A stretch of DNA of 64,000 nucleotides from Pseudovibrio axinellae (GTDB lineage Bacteria > Pseudomonadota > Alphaproteobacteria > Rhizobiales > Stappiaceae): NCBI RefSeq assembly GCF_900110875.1, contig NZ_FOFM01000003.1, forward strand, positions 1 to 64,000, given 5' to 3'. Under the pieces are notes generated by a model. The model worked only from the letters and a program-made list of their open reading frames with translations. It was not told the DNA's origin and ran no database searches. The translations under genes were made by a program, and so were the position numbers. Shown here piece after piece: positions 55,532 to 63,272 of this stretch. Each line of letters starts with the position of its first letter. Within the stretch, counting starts at the first letter, position 1.

Positions 55532-56506
55532 TTACTTCTTCAGACCTTCAGGTGTGTAGCTAACACCGTTGGCAGCCTGAATTTCGCGGATCACAGACCA
55601 GTCTTGCTTGTAAGTGATTGGGATGAACTTGCTCACACCGGAGAATTCTTCACCCAGCGTTGTTCCAGAAAAGTCGAAGGAGAAGAAAGCTTCTTTAACT
55701 TTCTCGACCAATTTTGGATCAAGGTTGTGAGCGTAGTTGAAGGACGTGGTCGGGAACGGATTGGATTCCCAAATGATTTTTACATCTTCCTTGTCGAACA
55801 GGTCGCGGTCGGCCATACGATCAACCACTTCAGAGGCTACTGGTGCAGCATCGTAGTCGCCTGCGACAACACCCAGCATGGACTGGTCATGCGAGCCGGA
55901 ATACACAACGTCGTAATCCTGTTCTGGGGTAATACCCAGGTTCGGGAAGAGCGCACGTGGAGCCAGGTTGCCGGAGTTGGATGTTGGCGAAGTATGCGCG
56001 ATGCGCTTGCCTGCCAGGTCTTCCATTGTGTTGAGACCGGAATCCTTACGGGTATAAACCTGTAGCTTATAACCGAACTCACCTTCGTCAGAGCCCATGA
56101 GCGCAAACGGAACAGCGCCAGCCAGGTTCACAGCAAACGGGGTTGGGCCCGTAGAGAAGCCTGCAATGTGCAAGCGGCCGGAGCGCATGGCTTCAACTTC
56201 TGCGGAGTTGGACTGAACAGGGAAGAACTGAACGCGCTTGCCAGTCACCTTTTCCAAGTGATTAATGAAAGGCTCCCAGATGTCAGCGTAAACAGCAGGA
56301 TCCTCGGTTGGTGTGTAAGCAAAGACCAGTGTGCCTGGGTTAACCAGTTCGTCAGCAGCCGGTGCATCAGCAACCATGTCACCATTTGCATCACAGTACA
56401 TTACATCAAGTGCACCGCGATCTGCGCAATCGGCAGCAAATGCAGAACCGCCAGCGAACATGGCAGTTGCGAGCGCGCCAGCAGCGGCACTTCTCAAAAA
56501 TGTCAT
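55532..56506 (-). CDS. phnD: PhnD-family phosphonate-type substrate-binding protein
   Basis: A 324-residue periplasmic binding protein. The start at 56506 is preceded by GGGAGGGATTCC and gives a Sec signal ending near SAFAA; a frame extension to 56530 has no site. The stretch TLVFAYTPTEDPAVYADIWE and the ligand region DLAGKRIAHTSPTSNSGN are typical of PhnD. An unusual Cys pair just after the signal (DCADRGALDVMYCDANGD) may form a disulphide. No C-P lyase genes are in the window, so phosphonate, phosphite or another ligand remain open. Confidence 0.85.
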   Translation of the reverse strand: MTFLRSAAAGALATAMFAGGSAFAADCADRGALDVMYCDANGDMVADAPAADELVNPGTLVFAYTPTEDPAVYADIWEPFINHLEKVTGKRVQFFPVQSNSAEVEAMRSGRLHIAGFSTGPTPFAVNLAGAVPFALMGSDEGEFGYKLQVYTRKDSGLNTMEDLAGKRIAHTSPTSNSGNLAPRALFPNLGITPEQDYDVVYSGSHDQSMLGVVAGDYDAAPVASEVVDRMADRDLFDKEDVKIIWESNPFPTTSFNYAHNLDPKLVEKVKEAFFSFDFSGTTLGEEFSGVSKFIPITYKQDWSVIREIQAANGVSYTPEGLKK

Positions 56507-56539
56507 TGGAATCCCTCCCAGGAGTTTCATTTTTACGAA

Positions 56540-56554
56540 CCTATTCGTAATAGG
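56540..56554. promoter_or_regulatory. 15-bp palindrome in the phnD leader
   Basis: CCTATT-CGT-AATAGG is a perfect inverted repeat 33 nt before the phnD start. It overlaps a second short one, ACGAA-CCTA-TTCGT (56535-56548). It may be an operator or a leader hairpin. Confidence 0.4.
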
Positions 56555-56627
56555 CCCTAAGCGGTTTTACTCTATAGACTGCGAAGGCTACACCGCCTAG
56601 AAATTGTTTTCTCTCCACAAGTTCCGC

Positions 56628-56651
56628 TTTGCCATCTAATAAAATGGCAAA
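56628..56651. promoter_or_regulatory. 24-bp palindrome upstream of phnD
   Basis: TTTGCCAT and ATGGCAAA are perfect inverted repeats spaced by 8 nt, about 120 nt before phnD. This is a plausible repressor or activator site. It does not resemble a Pho box. Confidence 0.5.
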
Positions 56652-57208
56652 TTAAAGTGGATTCCATTGACATAAACTCAATGAAGTAAGATCCTGTGGC
56701 GTTCTGAACCTCACAAAATGCTCATTTTCGTTTAAGTTCGTTTTTTTGCGTATTATTTCGTCGTCGCATTTAGTGAAAGTGATTCGCTTTTTTTCGAATC
56801 AATTTTGTGAAAGATCCTTCCACCAGCTTCTATCGAGCAGGGCAGTGACGCACTGCACAAATCCAGTAAGTGGTGCCAAAATGATTGGGGTGTCGGGTGC
56901 ACATTCGCAAATGAGTGAACTTGCGTTCGCAAATGACCTCGCAAATACCCGCAAGTCAGAGTTTTTTGATTCAGGTGGCAACGAGGGGGCTTCTCAATTG
57001 AGATTTAGCGATCAGTTTTGACAAAGGATTGATCGCCTTATTGCCCAAGGTTCAATGATGGCGGAGGTACCTTCTGGCGGGTAGCACACGACGCTTATAA
57101 CCCGCACTTACACGCCCTGCTAACGTGCAAAGGCATCGGCAAATGAACGGGAGTGATGACCTATGTATGTGAGCTGCTGGTACTCAGGAGTTGGCGGAGC
57201 ATACCTAC
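56652..57208. other. intergenic, no supported gene
   Basis: AT-rich region between phnD and the lysR stop. It holds one inverted repeat, TGATTCG/CGAATCA spaced by 8 nt (56780-56801), and several TTCG words. The small frames here show no motif or ribosome site. Confidence 0.5.
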
Positions 57209-58135
57209 TCAGGTCTCTCCGACTTGCGGCTTGTAGTCGAACTCGATGAATTGCAGGAACTTATTGAGTATGGGAGTCTGGTAGTTCTTTTTATAGATCG
57301 CGCAAAGGTCCGCAGGGATCTCTTCCTTTAGCCGAATGAAGCGTACGTTCTTGGACTTCTGGCTTCGGAAACAATCACTTACCAACGCAATGGCCTGTCC
57401 AGAGGCAACCAGCGCAAGCAAGGTGCTGGGTTCTTGAACCTCAAAAGTCATTTTTGGATAAAACCCGTGCTCTTTACATTTGGAAACAAGAAACGGGGTT
57501 GAGTTGGATATCGTGCGGTCGAGAACAGCGATTTCCTCGTCTTTAAGCTCTGCCAGAGCAACCAAACGTCGGTCTTTGAGGGGGTGAGTGTTTGGTACAG
57601 CAAGCGTAAGATTCTCTTTAACCAAAACGCGTGAGTTCAATGTAGGCTCATTGAGCGTGTCAACGTATCGGCAAATACCTAAATCAACAACCCCGCCGTG
57701 GAGCGCTTCTTTCTGCTGATTTGGTGCCAGCTCTGTAAAATTAAGTGAACAGTCTGGGTGTTTGGCCTTAAAGTCTGACAGAAGGTTGGCAAATCCATCG
57801 AGAAAAGCGCTGCTGACGATCCCAATGCTAAGGGTGGAGTTTTCTGCGCGTCCTTGTCGCTGCGTATTGGTAATCGCGTTATCCAAGGCATTAAAAACTT
57901 GCTCGCATTCAAGTTTAAGCGCACGCCCTGTTGCCGTTAAAGATACATTTCGCGAGTCCCGATGAAAAAGCGAAAGCCCGAGAGCGCCCTCCAACTCTTT
58001 AATTTGAATAGACATAGGCGATTTGGAAATATGCAGTTCTTCCGCTGCGCGGCCAAAGTGACCACTTACTGCAACTTGATGGAAGTAACGAAGCATCCGC
58101 AAAGTAATGCGGCCTGAATTGATGAGATCGTGCAT
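57209..58135 (-). CDS. LysR-family transcriptional regulator
   Basis: A 308-residue LTTR with an N-terminal winged helix (LRYFHQVAVSGHFGRAAEELHISKSPMSIQ, split here as FGRAAEELHISKS for the recognition part) and a PBP2-like effector domain. It is divergent from the small ORF and the nucleoside transporter gene, with two palindromes in the gap, so it may control these. It is also the nearest regulator upstream of phnD, which lies on the same strand. Confidence 0.88.
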   Translation of the reverse strand: MHDLINSGRITLRMLRYFHQVAVSGHFGRAAEELHISKSPMSIQIKELEGALGLSLFHRDSRNVSLTATGRALKLECEQVFNALDNAITNTQRQGRAENSTLSIGIVSSAFLDGFANLLSDFKAKHPDCSLNFTELAPNQQKEALHGGVVDLGICRYVDTLNEPTLNSRVLVKENLTLAVPNTHPLKDRRLVALAELKDEEIAVLDRTISNSTPFLVSKCKEHGFYPKMTFEVQEPSTLLALVASGQAIALVSDCFRSQKSKNVRFIRLKEEIPADLCAIYKKNYQTPILNKFLQFIEFDYKPQVGET

Positions 58136-58203
58136 GAATTTTTTTGTTTTTTTTATCTTGTTCTAGGTTGCTGCCCGGATAATTCTACTGTCTCTACCAT
58201 ATA

Positions 58204-58218
58204 AGTTCTGTAAGAACT
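58204..58218. promoter_or_regulatory. 15-bp palindrome upstream of lysR
   Basis: AGTTCT-GTA-AGAACT is a perfect inverted repeat 69 nt before the LysR start, in the divergent promoter region. LysR proteins bind dyads of this size, so an operator is likely. Confidence 0.5.
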
Positions 58219-58274
58219 ATGATCTACGAAATAATCCGTATTTTTATCGGTTTTCTACGTAATATTTTATAGTT

Positions 58275-58293
58275 CGTTTCGAAGTTCGAAACG
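58275..58293. promoter_or_regulatory. 19-bp perfect palindrome in the lysR-nupC region
   Basis: CGTTTCGAA-G-TTCGAAACG has 9-bp perfect arms around one base. It lies 140 nt from the LysR start and 90 nt before the small ORF, and is the most symmetric site in the gap. Confidence 0.55.
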
Positions 58294-58382
58294 ATTGATG
58301 TATTTAAAAAACTTAATAAATGCCTCTTAAGTAACTAGGTTGCTGCTCACCAAAGGGAATTTATTAAAAGGTGAGGCAAATT

Positions 58383-58637
58383 ATGAAATCCGGTCAGTCC
58401 ACAATTCCGCCCAGGCAGGGCGAATGTGCTTGGCCAGTTCTGTGCCTCAATCCCATGACGTTTGATCGGTCTTACGCACCAACTTCCACGGTAAGTGATT
58501 TGTCTGACGCATCAGTTCCCGATTATGTACTTGAAGGTTTTACAGTCGCAGATGTTTCTCGTTGTTTCTCAACGACAAAGCATTTGTTGGATGCGGGTGG
58601 CCATCTCAACTTCCCACCGATAGGCGGGTACGGTTAG
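58383..58637 (+). CDS. small ORF of unknown function upstream of nupC
   Basis: An 84-codon frame starting MKSGQSTIPPRQGE with AGGTGAGG 7 nt before it, 75 nt ahead of nupC. It has no known motif, no signal peptide and a high share of Pro, Ser and Asp. It could be a real small protein, a regulatory leader for nupC, or a chance frame. The good ribosome site is the main support. Confidence 0.35.
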   Translation: MKSGQSTIPPRQGECAWPVLCLNPMTFDRSYAPTSTVSDLSDASVPDYVLEGFTVADVSRCFSTTKHLLDAGGHLNFPPIGGYG

Positions 58638-58712
58638 TCGCCTTCCAGTACATCTAGAAATCTCCCCAATCATAAACAACAACATTTCTCAGAGCCTCTG
58701 GGAGGAGCTCAC

Positions 58713-59975
58713 ATGTTCGCAACAGGTTTTCTAGGCATCGCAACTCTGATTGTTATTGCTCTGTTGGTCTCTACCAACCGCAAAGCGATCAAACTTCGCA
58801 CAGTAGGTGGTGCTCTTGCGCTGCAGATTGGTATCGGCGCTTTCGTGCTTTATGTACCTGCTGGCCGCGCAATGCTCCATGGAATGTCCAAGGGCATTGC
58901 AGGCGTAATTGACAGTGGTCGCTCTGGCGTCAACTTCCTCTTTGGTAACCTGACCAATGGCAATCTTTCCGATACTGTCGGCTTTGTATTTGCCTTTAAC
59001 GTTCTGTGTCTGGTTATCTTTTTCTCCGCTTTGATTGCAGTGCTTTATCACTTGGGCATTATGCAGATTGTTATCCGCTTCATCGGCGGTGGCATGGCAA
59101 AATTGCTAGGTATTTCCCAAGCAGAATCCATGTCAGCAGTCTCCAACGTTTTTGTGGGCCAAACTGAAGCTCCGCTCGTTGTGAAGCCATACATGCCAAA
59201 GATGTCCGACAGTGAGTTCTTTGCTATCATGTGTGGTGGTATGGCATCTGTCGCTGGTACCGTGCTGGGCGGTTATGCATTAATGGGCGTGAAGATCGAG
59301 TATCTCCTTGCAGCTTCCTTTATGGCTGCTCCAGGTGGTCTGCTCTTTGCAAAACTGATCCTGCCAGAAACCAAAGATGTAAATTACAAAGTCGATAAGG
59401 CTGTTAGCTTTAGTGAAGACAAACCAGAAAACGTGCTGGCTGCCGCTGGTCAAGGCGCGATGAATGGCTTGCAGCTTGCAGGCGCAATCGGTGCAAACCT
59501 TGTTGCGATGATCGGTCTGATCGCTCTGGTTAACATGATGCTTGGCGGCCTTGGCGATATTGCTGGCTTTGAGCTTTCCTTGGAAATGATCCTTGGTTGG
59601 GTTTTCGCTCCAATCGCGTACCTGCTCGGCGTTCCGATGGCTGATATCGGTGTAGCTGGCTCATTGATCGGTAAGAAACTGGTCGTAAACGAGTTCGTTG
59701 CCTACCTAGACCTGAAGAACTACCTCGTAGATTCAGCGGCGATGGAAATGGGTCTGCCTGTTATTCAGGAAAAGACCAAGGCAATCGTTTCGTTTGCATT
59801 GTGTGGTTTTGCGAACATCTCCTCAATGGGCATCCTCATCGGTGGCCTGAGTGTTCTGGCTCCAAGTCGTACAAACTTCATCGCAAAATACGGTCCTCGC
59901 ACACTGTTGGCGGCAACCTGCTCAAACCTTATGAGTGCTGCAATCGCGGGTATCTTTATCTCCCTGGCAATGTAA
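58713..59975 (+). CDS. nupC: CNT-family concentrative nucleoside transporter
   Basis: A 420-residue inner-membrane nucleoside:cation symporter with about ten hydrophobic segments. The family signature region VSNVFVGQTEAPLVVKPY, MCGGMASVAGTVLGGYALMG and the C-terminal SFALCGFANISSMGI are present. CTGGGAGGAGC lies just before the ATG. A terminator follows. Members take up purine and/or pyrimidine nucleosides; specificity cannot be read here. Confidence 0.92.
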   Translation: MFATGFLGIATLIVIALLVSTNRKAIKLRTVGGALALQIGIGAFVLYVPAGRAMLHGMSKGIAGVIDSGRSGVNFLFGNLTNGNLSDTVGFVFAFNVLCLVIFFSALIAVLYHLGIMQIVIRFIGGGMAKLLGISQAESMSAVSNVFVGQTEAPLVVKPYMPKMSDSEFFAIMCGGMASVAGTVLGGYALMGVKIEYLLAASFMAAPGGLLFAKLILPETKDVNYKVDKAVSFSEDKPENVLAAAGQGAMNGLQLAGAIGANLVAMIGLIALVNMMLGGLGDIAGFELSLEMILGWVFAPIAYLLGVPMADIGVAGSLIGKKLVVNEFVAYLDLKNYLVDSAAMEMGLPVIQEKTKAIVSFALCGFANISSMGILIGGLSVLAPSRTNFIAKYGPRTLLAATCSNLMSAAIAGIFISLAM

Positions 59976-60005
59976 AGGTTTCTTCCTTTCCTTATATTGC
60001 CTGTG

Positions 60006-60030
60006 ACGGGAGGAGCTTGGCTTCTCCCGT
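60006..60030 (+). terminator. terminator after nupC
   Basis: ACGGGAGGAGC and GCTTCTCCCGT form an 11-bp stem (one G-T pair) with a three-base loop, 30 nt after the nupC stop. A T-rich tail (TTCCTATTTG) follows. Confidence 0.7.
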
Positions 60031-60104
60031 TTCCTATTTGTGAAAGACCCAAGCAAATTCGAGTAGGCTACCTATCCCTCACACACTCCCCCAAGTGAGA
60101 CGTG

Positions 60105-60554
60105 CTAGCTGCTTGCCCCTTCTTCAATTATTTTTTCTGCACCTTGTGGTGGCATTTCCGGGAACGCTGGAAGTGTCTTGTCGATTTCGTCCCAGGATGG
60201 TGCTCTGCTGGCGTAGACAGTTACCTGTGCCTCGATGATTTCTGGCTGGTCAACAGTGGATGCACGAACAAAAATCAGCTCGCTCATTGACGAATTGAGA
60301 GAGTAGACAGCGCTGCCGCACGTCGGGCAGAAGCAGCGTGTCACAACATTACCGCTATCAACTGGTTTTGCATAACGTGTCAGCTCGCCAGTCACTTCAA
60401 CAGCCTCTTTCGGCAACGCCGCATGCGTGCAGTGTCCGGTTCCAGAGGACTTACGGCAGTCATCACAGTGACAATGCGCGGTGATCTGCGGCATTACTTT
60501 TGATTTCAGCTGTACATTCCCGCAAAGGCAGGACCCTGTAAATGCAGTTTCCAT
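60105..60554 (-). CDS. GFA family protein (glutathione-dependent formaldehyde-activating-like)
   Basis: A 149-residue zinc-binding GFA fold. Ligand groups are GSCLCGNVQL, HCHCDDCRK and FCPTCGSAVY. Such proteins are often annotated as S-hydroxymethylglutathione-forming, but the true role of most is unknown. The ATG at 60554 is used; an in-frame ATG at 60566 would add four residues. It is divergent from an HxlR regulator. Confidence 0.85.
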   Translation of the reverse strand: METAFTGSCLCGNVQLKSKVMPQITAHCHCDDCRKSSGTGHCTHAALPKEAVEVTGELTRYAKPVDSGNVVTRCFCPTCGSAVYSLNSSMSELIFVRASTVDQPEIIEAQVTVYASRAPSWDEIDKTLPAFPEMPPQGAEKIIEEGASS

Positions 60555-60586
60555 GATACTATCCATTGTTAGTATTGATATGTTTT

Positions 60587-60611
60587 AGTGACTTGTGAAT
60601 TGCAAGTCACT
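60587..60611. promoter_or_regulatory. 25-bp palindrome between GFA and hxlR genes
   Basis: AGTGACTTG (60587-60595) and CAAGTCACT (60603-60611) are perfect 9-bp inverted repeats spaced by 7 nt, midway between two divergent genes. It is the natural operator of the adjacent HxlR protein and would act on both. Confidence 0.75.
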
Positions 60612-60636
60612 ATTCACAATAGGAGAGAATGGCGGT

Positions 60637-60993
60637 ATGTCAACCGAAATCCGTTCCGGCTGCCCCATCGCGAATACGCTTGATATCGTGGGTGATCGTT
60701 GGAGTCTCTTGATCCTGCGGGATATGTTCAACGGTAAGAAAACCTTCTCAGAATTCCTAAACTCGCCAGAGAAGATAACAACCAGTGTGTTGACTGTTCG
60801 CCTCAATCAGCTGTCAGCCACCGGGTTGGTGCAAAAGGAACTCTATCAGTCAAATCCCAAACGCTATCAATATCTACTGACGGATCAGGGCAGGGACATG
60901 CTGCCAGTGCTTCAAGAAATGTGCCGATGGGCAAATAAGCATATGCCGGAGACTTGGGTCGCTCCTGAGAAGTTTATGGAGAAGCGAACATAA
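60637..60993 (+). CDS. HxlR-family transcriptional regulator
   Basis: A 118-residue winged-helix protein. The start at 60637 places the effector-linked Cys at residue 9 (SGCPIANTLDIVGDRWSLLIL), which is typical of HxlR proteins that sense aldehydes or oxidants through this Cys. The DNA-binding part includes KTFSEFLNSPEKITTSVLT and RYQYLLTDQG. It probably regulates itself and the GFA gene through the 25-bp palindrome. Confidence 0.88.
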   Translation: MSTEIRSGCPIANTLDIVGDRWSLLILRDMFNGKKTFSEFLNSPEKITTSVLTVRLNQLSATGLVQKELYQSNPKRYQYLLTDQGRDMLPVLQEMCRWANKHMPETWVAPEKFMEKRT

Positions 60994-61023
60994 AAAAGGC
61001 TGGACGCACAGCCCAGCCTTTTT
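60993..61023. terminator. bidirectional terminator between hxlR and dctM
   Basis: AAAAAGGCTGG and CCAGCCTTTTT pair perfectly over 11 bp, with As on one side and Ts on the other, so it ends transcripts from both convergent genes. Confidence 0.88.
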
Positions 61024-61046
61024 GAAAATCACAGAACGCTTCTGGC

Positions 61047-62606
61047 TCAAAAGAGCATTGACGGTAACCAGGTCGCGATCGTTGGAAAAGACCAGACCAG
61101 CCCCATGCCAACGATCTGGAGTAAAATATAAGGGAGTACGCCCTTATAGATCATGCCAGTTGTGATCTCCGGCGGGGCAGCTCCGCGCAGGTAGAACAAC
61201 GAAAACCCAAAGGGCGGGGTCAAAAAACTGGTCTGCAGATTAATGGCAATCATGACGGAGAGCCAGATTGGGTCAAAGCCCATCATCAAGAGTGTTGGTC
61301 CCACGATTGGCAGCAAAATCACAGAAATCTCCACAAAGTCCATAAAGAAGCCAAGTGCGAAGATAAGAGCCATCACGAACAACAGGGCTCCGACTTCCCC
61401 ACCAGGCATCGCAGAGATCAGCTCTTCAATACGCACATCGCCGCCTAACCCACGAAAGATCAATGAGAAGACGCTTGCCCCGATGATCGTTGCAAAGATC
61501 ATAGCTGAAATGGACAGTGTATTTGTCATAACAGGAGCAAGGAGCTTGGCACGCCACATCCGCATGACGCTCTGAATAAGGCCACTCACCCCCACTGCCA
61601 GCAGCGCGGAAGATACAGCTGCCAAGGTCCAATCCATCGCTGTCAGGTCGTTCTTTTGCAACCGAATAGTGGTTGAACTTGCAAGGAAGATAACAAGCAG
61701 CAGCGCTGCAACACTTGCTGCCAGAAGCATGTTTGAGTGACCGTTGCTGAGACGGAAGCCAGCAAGCAACAAGGCCCCGACAGCGCCAACCGCCGCTGCT
61801 TCAGTAGGTGTTGCAACACCACCAAGAATGGAGCCCAACACCGCAATGATCAACGCAACAGGGGGAACCAGCACGGATGCAACTCGTGAAGCAGAAGTCT
61901 TTCCAAGAAGCTCTTGGTCCATTGCCGGTGCAACACTGGGCTGGAAATATGCACGCACTAGGATATAGACGATATAAACACCAACCAGCATCAGGCCGGG
62001 GATCAAGGCGGCCGCGAACGTCTGCCCTACGCTGATCGTCTCGACGGTGAACTTACCCTCGGCAAACTGTGCCTGCTGATAGGCGTTGGACATAACTTCA
62101 GACAGGATAATAAGCAGAGTGGACGGCGGAATAATCTGACCAAGTGTACCAGCCGTGCACACAGTTCCAGCAGCAAGCTTTGGATCATATCCGTTGCGCA
62201 GCATGGTCGGCAAAGCGATCAGCGCCATGGTGACAACCGTTGCGCCAACAATGCCTGTAGAGGCGGCTAGCAACCCGCCGACCAAGACAACAGAAATACC
62301 TAAACCACCGCGCAAAGAGCCAAAGAGCTTTGCCATCTCTTCCAGCAGGTCTTCCGCAATCCGGCTGCGTTCCAGAACAAGTCCCATGAACACAAACAGC
62401 GGAATTGCGATCAGCACTGTGTTGGTCATTGTGCCGAAAATGCGTTGTGAAAGAGCGCCCAGCAGACCAGTGTCGAATGCTCCCGTCATCGCTCCGATAA
62501 CAGCAAAAATGACTGCAACACCGGCAATCGTAAAAGCAACAGGGTAGCCAAGCAGGATGGCAAGGCACAATCCCGCGAACATGAAAATGTCGAGAAACTC
62601 AGTCAC
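61047..62606 (-). CDS. TRAP transporter large permease (DctM-like)
   Basis: A 519-residue membrane protein with 12 or more hydrophobic segments. It has the DctM patterns GYPVAFTIAGVAVIFAVIG, GGLLAASTGIVGATVVTMA and CTAGTLGQIIPPS, and LTPPFGFSLFYLRG near the end. It is longer than the usual 430 or so residues because of a variable central region (about 230-340), as in the TakP/mannitol-chloroaromatic subfamily. It overlaps dctQ by 4 nt. Confidence 0.9.
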   Translation of the reverse strand: MTEFLDIFMFAGLCLAILLGYPVAFTIAGVAVIFAVIGAMTGAFDTGLLGALSQRIFGTMTNTVLIAIPLFVFMGLVLERSRIAEDLLEEMAKLFGSLRGGLGISVVLVGGLLAASTGIVGATVVTMALIALPTMLRNGYDPKLAAGTVCTAGTLGQIIPPSTLLIILSEVMSNAYQQAQFAEGKFTVETISVGQTFAAALIPGLMLVGVYIVYILVRAYFQPSVAPAMDQELLGKTSASRVASVLVPPVALIIAVLGSILGGVATPTEAAAVGAVGALLLAGFRLSNGHSNMLLAASVAALLLVIFLASSTTIRLQKNDLTAMDWTLAAVSSALLAVGVSGLIQSVMRMWRAKLLAPVMTNTLSISAMIFATIIGASVFSLIFRGLGGDVRIEELISAMPGGEVGALLFVMALIFALGFFMDFVEISVILLPIVGPTLLMMGFDPIWLSVMIAINLQTSFLTPPFGFSLFYLRGAAPPEITTGMIYKGVLPYILLQIVGMGLVWSFPTIATWLPSMLF

Positions 62607-63127
62607 AGCTTAGGCTCCTCAACAGGGACGCCGGTCAAGAACAAGATGTCGCGCAATATTCCAGAAACCCCTTGGGTTATCAGCAAAATACAAAATGCAG
62701 GGATTAGGCTTTTAAGCAGGAAGCTTGCAGGGATGCCGCCAACAGAGATCGGTCCCTCCAAAATTTTCCAGCTGTTGGAAACAAAAGGCCAGCTTACCCA
62801 TAGCAACAAGCCAACGGTTGGCAGAAGGAAGCAAACTGCTCCGATGATATTGATCACGGCTTTTGTTTTTTGGCTCGCCTGACCATAGAAAATATCAACG
62901 CGTACATGTTTATCAGTCAGGAGTGTGTACCCGGCGCCAAGCATAAAAATGGCGGCATGCATATACAACACGCCTTCTCCAAGGAAGATGTAGCTGATGC
63001 CAAATAGGTAGCGCAGCAGCACAATGGCGAACTGCAACAGCAACATGATGAGAGCAAACCAACAGATGGTGTGCCCAACGATGCGGTTGATGGCATCAAG
63101 TTTAGAAATAATAGAAGTCATCGGCAT
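62603..63127 (-). CDS. TRAP transporter small permease (DctQ-like)
   Basis: A 174-residue protein with four hydrophobic segments, the small membrane subunit of the TRAP system. Seen are GEGVLYMHAAIFMLGAGY and DKHVRVDIFYGQ, typical of the DctQ fold. The start is probably ATG at 63127 (MPMTSIISK) or 63121; both lack a strong ribosome site. It sits 145 nt after the binding-protein gene. Confidence 0.85.
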   Translation of the reverse strand: MPMTSIISKLDAINRIVGHTICWFALIMLLLQFAIVLLRYLFGISYIFLGEGVLYMHAAIFMLGAGYTLLTDKHVRVDIFYGQASQKTKAVINIIGAVCFLLPTVGLLLWVSWPFVSNSWKILEGPISVGGIPASFLLKSLIPAFCILLITQGVSGILRDILFLTGVPVEEPKL

Positions 63128-63272
63128 TATCCGATCAGGCAAGAGCGCATTCTTATTGTCCTGCAAAAGCATGGAGGCAAAAGCACGGGGAAGGGACGGC
63201 GCTCACGGGAGTGCCGTCCTTAGGTCAACGAAGGAGATAGCCTTGCACCAAGTACAAAGGCAATCCAGCGCG

